Assembly: GCA_024636975.1 (NCBI GenBank)
Contig: JAGXGA010000023.1
Coordinates: forward strand, 62,001 to 126,000
DNA from: Mariniphaga sp.
GTDB taxonomy: Bacteria > Bacteroidota > Bacteroidia > Bacteroidales > Prolixibacteraceae
Direction of reading: 5' to 3'
DNA length: 64,000 bases
Shown: piece by piece, positions 47,537-56,207 of the stretch
Position numbering within the stretch: position 1 is the first letter of the stretch
Layout: every line of letters begins with the position of its first letter
Notes under the pieces: model-generated
Told to the model about the DNA's origin: nothing
What the model saw: the letters and a program-made list of their open reading frames with translations, nothing else
The model's database searches: none
Translations under genes and position numbers: made by a program

Positions 47537-47719
47537 GAGAAGGCTCGCAATCAATCCAAGCGGGGTATTTCTGCAACAGCAGTTGCGGAGGCAGCATTTA
47601 AAGCTATAAGGAAAAACCGGCATGAAGCTATAATCGGAGAAGCAAAGTCATTGTACCGAGCATCACGCATAGCACCGAAACTCTTTCATAAGCTGTTGAA
47701 TAAAGTAGCTGCCGGCTAA
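47537..47719 (+). pseudogene. C-terminal remnant of a short-chain dehydrogenase
   Basis: An open stretch of 60 codons to the TAA at 47717-47719 encodes ISATAVAEAAFKAIRKNRHE, then AIIGEAKSLYRASRIAPKLFHKLLNK. This matches the last helices of short-chain dehydrogenases. It has no start codon or Rossmann domain and is in a different frame from the helicase gene that ends 20 bases before. It is therefore a decayed fragment. The gap 47517-47862 holds nothing else recognisable. Confidence 0.5.
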
Positions 47720-47862
47720 TTATAAAAAAAATAAACAGCTTTCCTGAGTAACTTTTTTAGATTCCGGGGCTTTTCAAATTCTACCCACATTTATGTTTCC
47801 TAAAGGAACTGTGCCATTAGGGACAGAATGTGGGCAGAAATTGGTAAGTAATAAAATTACGA

Positions 47863-48120
47863 TTAATCGTGACCCAATTGTTTTACAAGTTTATTGTAGA
47901 TTCCAAATAAAAGGAATGATGGAGCCCACTGACCAACAAACAGGGCAGTTTTGCTGCTTCCTGAAATTTTTAATATTAATGAAATGAGCATGGATCCTAA
48001 AGATGCCCATAAAAATACATCGGAAGGAATTTTTGCTGTTTGCTCTTCTATTTTACTTGCAACTTTACCTTCTTCCTGTTTAGGATTCGTTTTATTAACT
48101 TTTTCTTTAATATCTTCCAT
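47863..48120 (-). CDS. Small hypothetical membrane protein
   Basis: An 85-residue protein that I cannot assign to a named family. The first 30 residues are highly charged (many Lys and Glu). Two hydrophobic stretches follow: FLWASLGSMLISLILKIS and FVGQWAPSFLLFGIYNKLV. A two-helix membrane protein with a cytoplasmic polar tail is likely. The start codon at 48120 is the only good one. It lies in a region of small genes between the helicase and the second sugar cluster. Confidence 0.6.
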   Translation of the reverse strand: MEDIKEKVNKTNPKQEEGKVASKIEEQTAKIPSDVFLWASLGSMLISLILKISGSSKTALFVGQWAPSFLLFGIYNKLVKQLGHD

Positions 48121-48366
48121 AATTATTGTTATTTGGGTTAAAAATATTTATCAGAAATAGGACAATTGAAAGGTTATAAAGTTCATATGATATTTGATCT
48201 GTTCAACTGATTTACGGCCCATGGATTTTTTACCCATGAAGGCAATCAGTGAGAGCGAAATTCCCAGTAACACAACCCCCGGGACAGTGCATTTAGGTGT
48301 TGTTTATAAACAAATTCCTTATTAGATTTATCCCAATAAATAAAGCCAGAAAACGTATTAATAACT

Positions 48367-48687
48367 TTGATTATGATACTTTCAACAACGCATTCAATTC
48401 CTAACAGGGAAATTACAGAAATACTGGGCATAGCCAGGGGCAGCACAGTACGTAGCCGCAACATTGGCCGCGATATAATTGCAGGGTTAAAAAACATAGT
48501 AGGCGGTGAAATTGAGGAGTATACCCAGCTTCAGGCACACGCTCGCGAGCAGGCTATGGAAAGAATGGTTGAAGATGCCAAAAAGCACAATGCCGATGCT
48601 GTAGTTGGCATTCTAATTACCACTGCCATGGTTACAAAGGGTGCTGCCGAAATTCTTGCTTACGGAACAGCAGTAAAACTCAAGTAA
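48367..48687 (+). CDS. YbjQ/UPF0145-family heavy-metal-binding domain protein
   Basis: A 106-residue cytoplasmic protein of the YbjQ (UPF0145) family, whose members form small pentameric rings. Typical segments are IPNREITEILGIARGSTVRS, FKNIVGGEIEEYTQL-like LKNIVGGEIEEY, AREQAMERMVEDAKKHNADAVVG and the closing GTAVKLK. The start could also be the second ATG at 48373. A 43-residue membrane peptide gene begins one base after its stop. The function of the family is uncertain; metal binding has been suggested by its name only. Confidence 0.85.
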   Translation: MIMILSTTHSIPNREITEILGIARGSTVRSRNIGRDIIAGLKNIVGGEIEEYTQLQAHAREQAMERMVEDAKKHNADAVVGILITTAMVTKGAAEILAYGTAVKLK

Positions 48688-48688
48688 A

Positions 48689-48820
48689 ATGGAAATTCTA
48701 AAGTATTTATTTGGGATACAGATTTTGCTTTCGGCATTGGCTGTAATTGGCATAATTTACCTTGTGTGGCGAAAAATAAAGAAAAGCAAAGAAGAGAAGT
48801 TTGAGAAGAGGGATAATTAA
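48689..48820 (+). CDS. 43-residue single-helix membrane peptide
   Basis: A short gene starting one base after the YbjQ-family stop and ending in TAA at 48818-48820. The product has a single hydrophobic helix (IQILLSALAVIGIIYLVW) followed by a strongly charged tail rich in Lys and Glu. The spacing suggests co-translation with the YbjQ-like gene. I do not recognise a family. Confidence 0.55.
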   Translation: MEILKYLFGIQILLSALAVIGIIYLVWRKIKKSKEEKFEKRDN

Positions 48821-48852
48821 TTAAAAAACGCAAAACACTAAGTTGATAATTT

Positions 48853-49260
48853 TCAAAAAGGAAGATCATCATCCCAATTAGTGTTTATTGGTGATGAATT
48901 AACTTCGTTTTGTTCCATTTCTAAATAAGTTATTCCGTAAGGAAATCCGCCGGAAGTATACCCGGCAATAAAAGCAAATTCATCATCGAAAGTATTTAAT
49001 GCTTCTGAACGTTGTTCCTTTTTTAGTTGTTTTTGTTTTTGCATAAGGCTAAGTGAATGTATGAGTTGTTTTTCGTATTGTTCAGATATTTCAATCCCAA
49101 TCATTCGCAGTTCCTTAACAGCACAAAGTTTATCAACACCGAAATTTTTGGCGTAGCCATAAACAATGCGTTTTCCTGAATAGGTCTTCACCCATTGTTT
49201 CGCCTTTTCAAGTCGTGCCGGCCGTTTAAGCCTCTTTTTCTTTGGTGCCTTTTTTTTCAT
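48853..49260 (-). CDS. Hypothetical protein with basic N-terminus
   Basis: A 135-residue cytoplasmic protein of unknown function. The first 17 residues are very basic (MKKKAPKKKRLKRPARL), consistent with nucleic-acid binding. The middle has a possible helix-turn-helix-like region (KRIVYGYAKNFGVDKLCAVKELRMIGIEI). The C-terminus ends with FIAGYTSGGFPYGITYLE and an acidic tail (NWDDDLPF). It converges on the small membrane peptide gene. I recognise similar tails in hypothetical proteins but no named family. Confidence 0.6.
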   Translation of the reverse strand: MKKKAPKKKRLKRPARLEKAKQWVKTYSGKRIVYGYAKNFGVDKLCAVKELRMIGIEISEQYEKQLIHSLSLMQKQKQLKKEQRSEALNTFDDEFAFIAGYTSGGFPYGITYLEMEQNEVNSSPINTNWDDDLPF

Positions 49261-49469
49261 CGCCTCCTCATGTTTTATTTTCGGTAAAAGTGCTCTCTTG
49301 TTCTTTTCAGCAGCTAAAATAAAAAATTACCCGGTGGATGATACATTCCTTGCTGTTTCATACAGGATTTTCGATAAGAGATATGGGATAAAATTGGTTT
49401 TTACAACATGAATGGTTTTAAAAGACAAACAAGTTTACTATATTTGATTACCAGCGATATCATGCAATC

Positions 49470-49982
49470 ATGAAGACAAATATATTAATATGCGGATTGT
49501 TCCTTTTGCTAATTAGCTGCAATACACAACAACCCAAAGACAAAAGTGCTTTGGAAGAAACAAATGAAGACTCAGTTGCTGTTCAACCTGACAGTTCAGG
49601 GAACAATGCCTCATCGGGAGTAATATGGAAACATTCCTTTAATCAGCAAAAAGAAGTATTTGAAATGATACAAATGCGTCCTGTCGATAATGACACATTA
49701 ACCGGAGAGGCATTGGAAAAGATCATCAATAGTGCATGGCCAAAAGTTCAGATAAATTTCACAGGTACTTCAAATGATACAGCATATTTATCGATCCCCG
49801 ACAGTGAAGCACTTACACAGCAAATGGGGTCTGCAGGAGCAGAAAGTTTTATGATTTCAACCACCTGGTCGTTCACAGAATTAAAAGGGATACGATATGT
49901 TGCATTTGACTTTATATATGGCGACCATGCAATGCCCGGTGTTTACAGCCGCACTTCGTGGAAACAGAATTTAAATCATTAA
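49470..49982 (+). CDS. Hypothetical lipoprotein
   Basis: A 170-residue lipoprotein (leader ending LLISC, Cys17) followed by a polar, acidic linker of about 30 residues. The rest appears as one compact domain (WKHSFNQQKEVFEMIQMRP, then a region ending FDFIYGDHAMPGVYSRTSW). No named family is recognised. A TATATTTG box at 49439-49446, 24 bases before the start, suggests its own promoter. Confidence 0.65.
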   Translation: MKTNILICGLFLLLISCNTQQPKDKSALEETNEDSVAVQPDSSGNNASSGVIWKHSFNQQKEVFEMIQMRPVDNDTLTGEALEKIINSAWPKVQINFTGTSNDTAYLSIPDSEALTQQMGSAGAESFMISTTWSFTELKGIRYVAFDFIYGDHAMPGVYSRTSWKQNLNH

Positions 49983-50164
49983 AAAGTTAAGGCTTAACCA
50001 AACAACAAAACAATGTTATATTTAAGTATTCTGCAGATTATTTATAAAAACGCGATGTAATTTGTGCAACTACCCATTGCCTGCACTTTCAAATCATTAT
50101 AAGATACACCTTTCCCTTACAAAAAAAGTTATATTTGTAGTTATCATAGAAAACACAGACAGAA

Positions 50165-51112
50165 ATGGAAAAAAAAGGATACAAAAACGGAATTAACCGC
50201 CGAGAGTTTTTACAGACAGGAGCAAAACTAACTGCTGCCGGTATGCTTGCAGGATTTGGAACAACAAGGTTGTTTGGAGCTGTTAACAGTAGTCAAATGG
50301 GAACGACCGTTGAACAGATTACTCTAAACAACGGTGCTAAAATGCCAATTCTGGGGTTTGGAACTTTATACCTCAATGGTCCGGTAGGAGAGAAATGTGT
50401 TGCCGATGCCATTTCGCTGGGATACCGGCTTATCGACACGGCCACAGTCTACAACAATGAAGAGGCGGTGGGTGTCGGCATAAAACAAAGCGGGATTGAC
50501 CGTAAAGAGCTTTTTGTGACTTCTAAGGTATGGGTCGAAGACTCGGGATATGAAAAAGCAAAAAAAGCATTTGATACGTCGCTCAACAAACTGGGATTGG
50601 ATTACCTTGACCTTTACCTCATCCACCGCCCGAGGGGCGATGTAAAAGGCTCCTGGAAGGCAATGGAAGAACTTTACAAAGAGGGCCGGATCAAGGCTAT
50701 TGGGGTAAGCAATTTCACTCCTGCCCAGATCAACGACCTGATGAAAGGCAGCAGCGTGAAACCGGCAGTCAACCAGATTGAAACTCATGCTTTCTTTCAG
50801 CAACCCGGAGATCGCGAGTTCCTGAAAGAAAACAACATTCAGATGGAAGCCTGGTCGCCATTAGCTCAGGGGCGCAACGGACTCTTTACCAATGAAACGC
50901 TTGCGGAAATTGGTAAAAAGTATAATAAAACCAATGCACAGGTAAGCCTGCGGTGGCATTACCAGCGAGGTATTGTTGCAATCCCACGCACTTCGCAAAC
51001 GGCGCACATGAAAGAAAACCTGAATGTTTTTGATTTTGAGCTCAGCGAGTCAGATATGAAGACCATCGCGAAGCTGGATTTGAATACCACCCAGTTTCCC
51101 GAGTGGGAATAA
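50165..51112 (+). CDS. Aldo/keto reductase (2,5-diketogluconate-reductase-like), exported
   Basis: A 315-residue aldo/keto reductase whose leader NRREFLQTGAKLTAAGMLAG is twin-arginine-like. The catalytic residues appear in order: Asp and Tyr in LIDTATVYNNEEAVG, Lys in FVTSKVW, His in LYLIHRPRG. GVSNF and IPRTSQTAHMKENL (the coenzyme-binding end) complete the AKR pattern. It resembles the AKR5-type enzymes that reduce keto-sugar acids or aldehydes. A TATATTTG box at 50130-50137 is a possible -7 element. The next complete gene on the same strand is an AGE-family epimerase. Confidence 0.88.
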   Translation: MEKKGYKNGINRREFLQTGAKLTAAGMLAGFGTTRLFGAVNSSQMGTTVEQITLNNGAKMPILGFGTLYLNGPVGEKCVADAISLGYRLIDTATVYNNEEAVGVGIKQSGIDRKELFVTSKVWVEDSGYEKAKKAFDTSLNKLGLDYLDLYLIHRPRGDVKGSWKAMEELYKEGRIKAIGVSNFTPAQINDLMKGSSVKPAVNQIETHAFFQQPGDREFLKENNIQMEAWSPLAQGRNGLFTNETLAEIGKKYNKTNAQVSLRWHYQRGIVAIPRTSQTAHMKENLNVFDFELSESDMKTIAKLDLNTTQFPEWE

Positions 51113-51127
51113 CAGCATGCGGTTTAA

Positions 51128-51229
51128 TACGATCATAAGAAAGGCAGGACTTTTGGTTATGCAAAAGATTCAATTGTTTTAAAACCGGGATTTGATGACC
51201 CTATAGAGAACTTTAAAGATTATATGTAA
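51128..51229 (+). pseudogene. C-terminal remnant of a DUF2281-type antitoxin
   Basis: Thirty-three codons to the TAA at 51227-51229 encode KKGRTFGYAKDSIVLKPGFD then DPIENFKDYM. This matches the basic linker and acidic DFDEPLEDFKEYM-like tail of DUF2281 antitoxins, the partner type of PIN toxins. An in-frame stop at 51125 precedes it, and there is no start codon or toxin gene. It is most likely the leftover of a lost toxin-antitoxin pair. Confidence 0.55.
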
Positions 51230-51392
51230 TGGACTTTTATTTGCAGAAATTAGTTCTATTATAATTTTTCCTGTGACCCCTCGCCCTGCGAAAGCTTTGT
51301 GAATTCACCGGTTACAATTCAAAATAAAATTTATATCTTGTCAGGGATAACATCTGATATTATCTAAACTTTAAATACCTAAATCGGTTTAA

Positions 51393-52676
51393 ATGAAATT
51401 TACATTCTTTTCTTTTCTCATTGCTTTTGCAACACTTTTTCAGGCATGTACACCCAAAGAACAAATTCCACAGGAAGAAAAAGCACAATTGATTCAGCTG
51501 AGAGATGAAGTTGTTGCTGACCTTACCGGAAACCTGTTGCCTTTCTGGAAGAAATATTCAGTCGATCCTAACGATCCCAATAAAGGTTTTTACGGCGCCA
51601 TTGCCTATAATGGTGAAGGCATTGCCGGTGCTGAAAAGAGCAATGTCCTTTTTGCGCGTTACCTGTGGACCTACTCTGCAGCCTACCGTATATTGGATGA
51701 TACGGAATCACTGGAACTGGCGCATCGTGCCTACAATTACCTGAGCAATTATTTCTGGGATAAGGAAAACGGAGGCGTTTTTTGGGGGCTAAATGGCGAC
51801 GGAACGGTAGCGGATGCAACAAAAATGACTTACGGGCAATCGTTTGCCATTTATGCCTTTTCGGAATACTACCGTATCACCGGGAATGAAGAAAGCCTGC
51901 AACATGCAATTGAACTGTTCCGGTTACTTGAAGAACATACCAAAGATAAAGAGTACGGTGGGTACCTTGAATCATACACTGCTGACTGGGAGCATATTCC
52001 TGGTATAGGCATGGCTATGGGGCGCTCCAAATCAATGAATACCCATCTTCATATACTTGAAGCTTATACCAACCTCTACCGTGTATGGCCCGACGAGCAG
52101 CTGAAGAATCAATTGGTTGAGATGATTGACATTTTCAGAAACCACATTCTGAATAAGAATACCGGGCACCAGGAACTATATTTCGAACGGGACTGGACGG
52201 TTTTTGGCCAATACGACTCATATGGCCACGACATTGAATTTTCATGGTTGTTTGATGAAGCAGGTAAAGTGCTTGAAGATCCCCAACTGCTTAAAAACAT
52301 TCAGGAAGCCTCAGTACAAATTGCCCGGATTCAACTGGAGGAAGGAATGAACAATGAAGGTGCAATGATTTATGAAAAGGAAGGTGAAGACCATTATAAC
52401 AGGGATATTTCATGGTGGGTACAGGCTGAAGCAGTGGTAGGTTTTTTAAATGCATATGAGTTATCAGGAGACAAAATATACCTTGATGCAGCCACAGAAG
52501 TATGGAACTATATCAAGGAAAACATGATTGATAAAACCCATGGAGGATGGTTTCCAAATCTGGATGAAAATGGCAATCCACGAACGGAAGGAGTTAAAGG
52601 CAACGGATGGACAGGACCATATCATAATGCCCGCATGGGATTGGAGGTTTACGAACGATTGCACGATCTAAAGTGA
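51393..52676 (+). CDS. AGE-family (N-acylglucosamine 2-epimerase-like) lipoprotein
   Basis: A 427-residue protein of the AGE superfamily, alpha/alpha-barrel enzymes that epimerise sugars at C2 (N-acylglucosamine, cellobiose or mannose types). The leader ends LFQAC (Cys19), a lipoprotein signal, so it should act in the periplasm or at the outer membrane. Barrel helices with conserved aromatic and His residues are seen: LLPFWKKYSVDPNDPNKGFYG, KMTYGQSFAIYAFSEYYR, SMNTHLHILEAYTNLYRVWP, GHDIEFSWLFDEA and a final GGWFPNLDENG. It is followed 47 bases later by the enolase-superfamily gene. An epimerase that works outside the cytoplasm is unusual. Confidence 0.85.
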   Translation: MKFTFFSFLIAFATLFQACTPKEQIPQEEKAQLIQLRDEVVADLTGNLLPFWKKYSVDPNDPNKGFYGAIAYNGEGIAGAEKSNVLFARYLWTYSAAYRILDDTESLELAHRAYNYLSNYFWDKENGGVFWGLNGDGTVADATKMTYGQSFAIYAFSEYYRITGNEESLQHAIELFRLLEEHTKDKEYGGYLESYTADWEHIPGIGMAMGRSKSMNTHLHILEAYTNLYRVWPDEQLKNQLVEMIDIFRNHILNKNTGHQELYFERDWTVFGQYDSYGHDIEFSWLFDEAGKVLEDPQLLKNIQEASVQIARIQLEEGMNNEGAMIYEKEGEDHYNRDISWWVQAEAVVGFLNAYELSGDKIYLDAATEVWNYIKENMIDKTHGGWFPNLDENGNPRTEGVKGNGWTGPYHNARMGLEVYERLHDLK

Positions 52677-52722
52677 TAAGGATTAGATCAGAAACCGATT
52701 AAAAAATGATAATATTACACCA

Positions 52723-54015
52723 ATGAAGACAAACCGACGTAAATTTATTTCGAGTGCATTGGCCGGAGGTATAGCTACAGCTGCAGTGCCATTTTCTTCC
52801 TGCAATCGGGAAGCTGGAGCTTTAAACACTCAAAATGATATTGATTCCAGGGATGAAAGGCTGAAGGAAATAATAAAAAAGCCCCTGCTTAAAAAAGAGT
52901 TGTTTTCTTCGCCTGTCATCATCGAGTCGGTTGAATTACTGAAATACGAAAACAGTTACCTGTGCAGAGTAAGATCAATAGATGGCGCAGAAGGCATATC
53001 GGTTGCCCATGGTGATATGAATGTTTTTTATCCAATTTTTATCAATAGAGTACAACCATTTTTTATCGGGAAGGATGCCCGGGATCTGGATCTGATTCTT
53101 GAGCGAATTCTTTTTTTCAGACTTAATTTCAGATTAAATGGCATTGCGTTAGGAATTCCACTGGCAACCGTCGAATTTGCAGTTCTCGACATGCTGGGTC
53201 ATATTGCCAATAAATCAATGGGGCAGCTTGTGGGAGAAATTCACAACCGGGAAGTTCCTTTTTATGTTGCCACTGAGTTTCGGGAACTCCCTCTTGAAGA
53301 ACATTTTGCCCGCATCAGGGATGCAGTTGCCCAATACGATGTAAATGCCCTCAAGATAAAGATAGGGTATATGCATTACGGAACAACCGATATTCATTAT
53401 GCAGGTCTGCCGGGGAAATCGGAAAAACTGATACCACTGGTAAGGGAACATTACGGAGATGACATGTATCTATACGCCGATTCGAACGGTTATTACGATG
53501 CTGAAGGAGCTGTTAAGATAGGCAGGCTCCTTGAAGAATACAACTACAGTTATTTTGAAGAACCGGTAATGTTTGACCATTTTGAAGAAATAAAAAAAGT
53601 ATCGGATACACTTTCAATACCCATAGCCAATGGGGAACAGGATCACAGCTTCACAAACTTCCGCTGGTTAATAGCCAACGATGCCATTGATGTTGTTCAG
53701 CCCGACAACTATTATTTCGGAGGGATGATTCGTTCGGTGAAGGTGGCGCGCATGGCCGAAGCATTTGGCAAGACATTTATTCCCCATATGTCAGGGGGTG
53801 GACTGGGGTATATTTACAACAGCCATATTGTATCCGTATGCCCGAATGCAGGGCTTCACCATGAATTTAAAGGTTTCGGAACACATGTTCCCTTTGAATG
53901 TCCGACTTCTCCTTTGAAAATTGTGGATGGAAAAATAAAAGTTCCGTCTGGTCCCGGGACAGGTGTTCTGATTGACCCCGAATTTATAAAGAAACATCGT
54001 TTGCTTACAGCATAA
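52723..54015 (+). CDS. Mandelate racemase/muconate-lactonising enzyme family protein, exported
   Basis: A 430-residue enolase-superfamily member with a twin-arginine-type leader (NRRKFISSALAGGIATAAVPF) ending near SSCNRE. Key residues are present: the catalytic Lys pair in ALKIKIGY, metal ligands in LYADSNGYYD, YFEEPVMFD and IANGEQD, and the general-acid His in IPHMSGGGLG. This pattern fits the mandelate-racemase subgroup, which abstracts a proton next to a carboxylate. Substrates are acid sugars or related compounds. It sits between an AGE epimerase and a sulfatase and probably belongs to the same pathway. Confidence 0.86.
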   Translation: MKTNRRKFISSALAGGIATAAVPFSSCNREAGALNTQNDIDSRDERLKEIIKKPLLKKELFSSPVIIESVELLKYENSYLCRVRSIDGAEGISVAHGDMNVFYPIFINRVQPFFIGKDARDLDLILERILFFRLNFRLNGIALGIPLATVEFAVLDMLGHIANKSMGQLVGEIHNREVPFYVATEFRELPLEEHFARIRDAVAQYDVNALKIKIGYMHYGTTDIHYAGLPGKSEKLIPLVREHYGDDMYLYADSNGYYDAEGAVKIGRLLEEYNYSYFEEPVMFDHFEEIKKVSDTLSIPIANGEQDHSFTNFRWLIANDAIDVVQPDNYYFGGMIRSVKVARMAEAFGKTFIPHMSGGGLGYIYNSHIVSVCPNAGLHHEFKGFGTHVPFECPTSPLKIVDGKIKVPSGPGTGVLIDPEFIKKHRLLTA

Positions 54016-54103
54016 AAAGAAACCTTAAAGGAATTTTGAATTTAAAGACATTCAAATATTGATTCTGACCTTTTAACATTTATAACAATATTCGGTTACC
54101 AAC

Positions 54104-55870
54104 ATGTTCAAAATTAATAAATCGATTATTATTCTTGCAGCAACAGCTTTTACAGCACAAGTTACTGATACCTTTGCGCAGGAGACCCCCCCTAATGTTA
54201 TAATCATTATTACCGATGACCAGGGATACGGCGATTTGGGAATTACCGGCAATCCGCACGTAAATACACCAGTGCTTGATAACTTTGCCCGTGAAAGTAT
54301 CCGGTTCAACCAGTTTTATGTATCACCTGTATGTGCGCCAACACGTTCAAGCCTGATGACCGGCAGGTTTTCATTGCGGACTGGTGTGCGCGACACGTAC
54401 AATGGAGGTGCCATTATGGCGCCGGAAGAGATAACCATAGCCGAAATGTTAAAGCAGGAAGGATACAGAACAGGAATCTTCGGAAAATGGCACCTGGGCG
54501 ACAATTATCCTTCCAGGCCAGGTGATCAGGGTTTCGAAGAATCACTCATCCATTTATCGGGAGGCATGGGACAACCGGGCGATTTTACGACCTTTTTTAA
54601 AGGAGACAGCAGCTATTTCGATCCCATCCTGTGGTATAACGGTGAGCAAAAATCGTTTAATGGTTATTGTTCCGATATTTTTGCTGAAGAAGCCATTGCT
54701 TTTATTGAACAGAACCACCAGAAGCCATTTTTCTGTTACCTTTCATTCAATGCTCCTCATACACCTCTTCAGGTACCGCAGGAATATTACAATATGTATA
54801 AGGATATAGACCCTTCAGCAGGATTTCAAAATGACGACAGGCCTTTCCCAACAATGAGTGAAAAGGATAAGGAAGATGCCCGGAAGGTATATGCCATGGT
54901 AACCAATATAGACGACAACGTTGGTAAGCTCCTGCGAAAACTGGAGGAACTTGGCATTAAAGACAATACCCTTGTAATTTTTATGACCGATAACGGGCCT
55001 CAGCAACGAAGGTACATTGCCGGAATGCGGGGACTAAAAGGCAGTGTTTTCAGAGGAGGTGTGCGAGTGCCTTTTTATTTCAGGCTGCCGGCACTGTATA
55101 AAGGTAACAAAGATATTGAAACTGCTGCCGCACATATCGATGTGCTGCCTACCCTGGCGGAGCTGTGTAATGCAGAGGCGCCTGCCGACCGGCCCATTGA
55201 CGGTAAAAGCTTACTGCCATTACTTAACGACACCGACCCGGAGGGATTCAATAACCGGCCACTTTTCTTTTACTGGACCCGCAGGTTCCCGGAGTTGTAT
55301 AACAACATCGCCCTGCAAAAAGGATCGTATAAACTTGTGGGGAACACAGATTACGATGCAGAACCTGAAGATTTTGAGCTGTTCGACATTGAAAAGGATG
55401 AATTTGAACAGCAAAATATTAATGCCTCCAATAATTCAACTGCATCGAAAATGAAGGAGGAACTCGACTTGTTTATTCACGAACTTTCCAACTCGCCTCA
55501 TTTACAGAATTCACCTCGAATTATCATTGGCAGCAAATACGAGAACCCGGTTTTCCTGAACCGTAATGATGCGGGCGGAGCGCGGGGGATATGGACTCAG
55601 GAAGAAGTTTTTGGTTTCTGGAGGGTGCGAATTGAAAAAGGAAGATACAACATCCGGTTTAAGTTTATTAAGCCACTTGAATCAAACGGAACAATGTATC
55701 TTGAATCCAATTCATTGATTTACCAGCATAAGAACGAAACTGTTCCTGCTGATGTAATCGAGATGAAAAATGTTTATTTACCGGAATCGGAATGTGATCT
55801 GATCCCTCATTATATAACCGGGGACCGGAATATTTTTCCTCTGTGGATAGAGATAAAAAGAATTCAATAG
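54104..55870 (+). CDS. S1-family sulfatase with C-terminal beta domain
   Basis: Exported sulfatase of 588 residues with a signal peptide ending TFAQE. Catalytic segments are NVIIIITDDQGYGDLG from residue 31, the formylglycine motif C-A-P-T-R (Cys77), FGKWHLGDNYPSRP and FMTDNGPQQRR. The standard sulfatase portion ends near residue 460 (YKLVGNTDYDAEPEDFELFD). About 120 residues follow with beta-strand character (FGFWRVRIEKGRYNIRFKF, PLWIEIKRIQ), resembling a carbohydrate-binding sandwich. It is the last gene of a forward sugar cluster and converges on the HMA gene. Confidence 0.92.
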   Translation: MFKINKSIIILAATAFTAQVTDTFAQETPPNVIIIITDDQGYGDLGITGNPHVNTPVLDNFARESIRFNQFYVSPVCAPTRSSLMTGRFSLRTGVRDTYNGGAIMAPEEITIAEMLKQEGYRTGIFGKWHLGDNYPSRPGDQGFEESLIHLSGGMGQPGDFTTFFKGDSSYFDPILWYNGEQKSFNGYCSDIFAEEAIAFIEQNHQKPFFCYLSFNAPHTPLQVPQEYYNMYKDIDPSAGFQNDDRPFPTMSEKDKEDARKVYAMVTNIDDNVGKLLRKLEELGIKDNTLVIFMTDNGPQQRRYIAGMRGLKGSVFRGGVRVPFYFRLPALYKGNKDIETAAAHIDVLPTLAELCNAEAPADRPIDGKSLLPLLNDTDPEGFNNRPLFFYWTRRFPELYNNIALQKGSYKLVGNTDYDAEPEDFELFDIEKDEFEQQNINASNNSTASKMKEELDLFIHELSNSPHLQNSPRIIIGSKYENPVFLNRNDAGGARGIWTQEEVFGFWRVRIEKGRYNIRFKFIKPLESNGTMYLESNSLIYQHKNETVPADVIEMKNVYLPESECDLIPHYITGDRNIFPLWIEIKRIQ

Positions 55871-55897
55871 ACAGGGTCCGGGATAACTTCTTCCTCC

Positions 55898-56110
55898 CTA
55901 TCCCACAAACTTATATCCCAGGCTGTTTATTTTTTCCTTTACCTGTTCCATATCGATATTGGAGCCGGCTATCTTTACTTCCTCACTTTTATTACTGGCT
56001 TCCACATTGGATATACCTTCCATTGCTTCAAGGTTTCTCTTCACAGTAGCTTCGCAGTGTGAGCATGTCATTCCTGCTACCTTTATGGTTACTTCATTTG
56101 ATGTATTCAT
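55898..56110 (-). CDS. HMA-domain copper chaperone-like protein
   Basis: A 70-residue single heavy-metal-associated domain. The metal site GMTCSHCEATV lies at residues 13-23, followed by the usual beta-alpha-beta pattern (GISNVEASNKSEEVKIAGSN) and a final LGYK segment. It should bind Cu(I) through the two cysteines and hand it to a P-type ATPase or similar protein. No copper ATPase is present nearby. The gene ends 27 bases after the convergent sulfatase. Confidence 0.88.
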   Translation of the reverse strand: MNTSNEVTIKVAGMTCSHCEATVKRNLEAMEGISNVEASNKSEEVKIAGSNIDMEQVKEKINSLGYKFVG

Positions 56111-56207
56111 TTCTTATCTGTTTCAATTATTGTTTAACTGAAACCTAAAACAAATATTAAAAGCGCTTGTTTTGTCAAAACGGAAAGAATTCCCATTACG
56201 AACCATG

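Noticed and set aside
48151-48285. Minus-strand frame with a hydrophobic stretch (VVLLGISLSLIAFMGKKSMGR) upstream of the YbjQ-like gene
   Set aside because: No ATG at the right place, only a GTG inside the hydrophobic part; it may be a decayed small membrane protein gene, but support is too weak.
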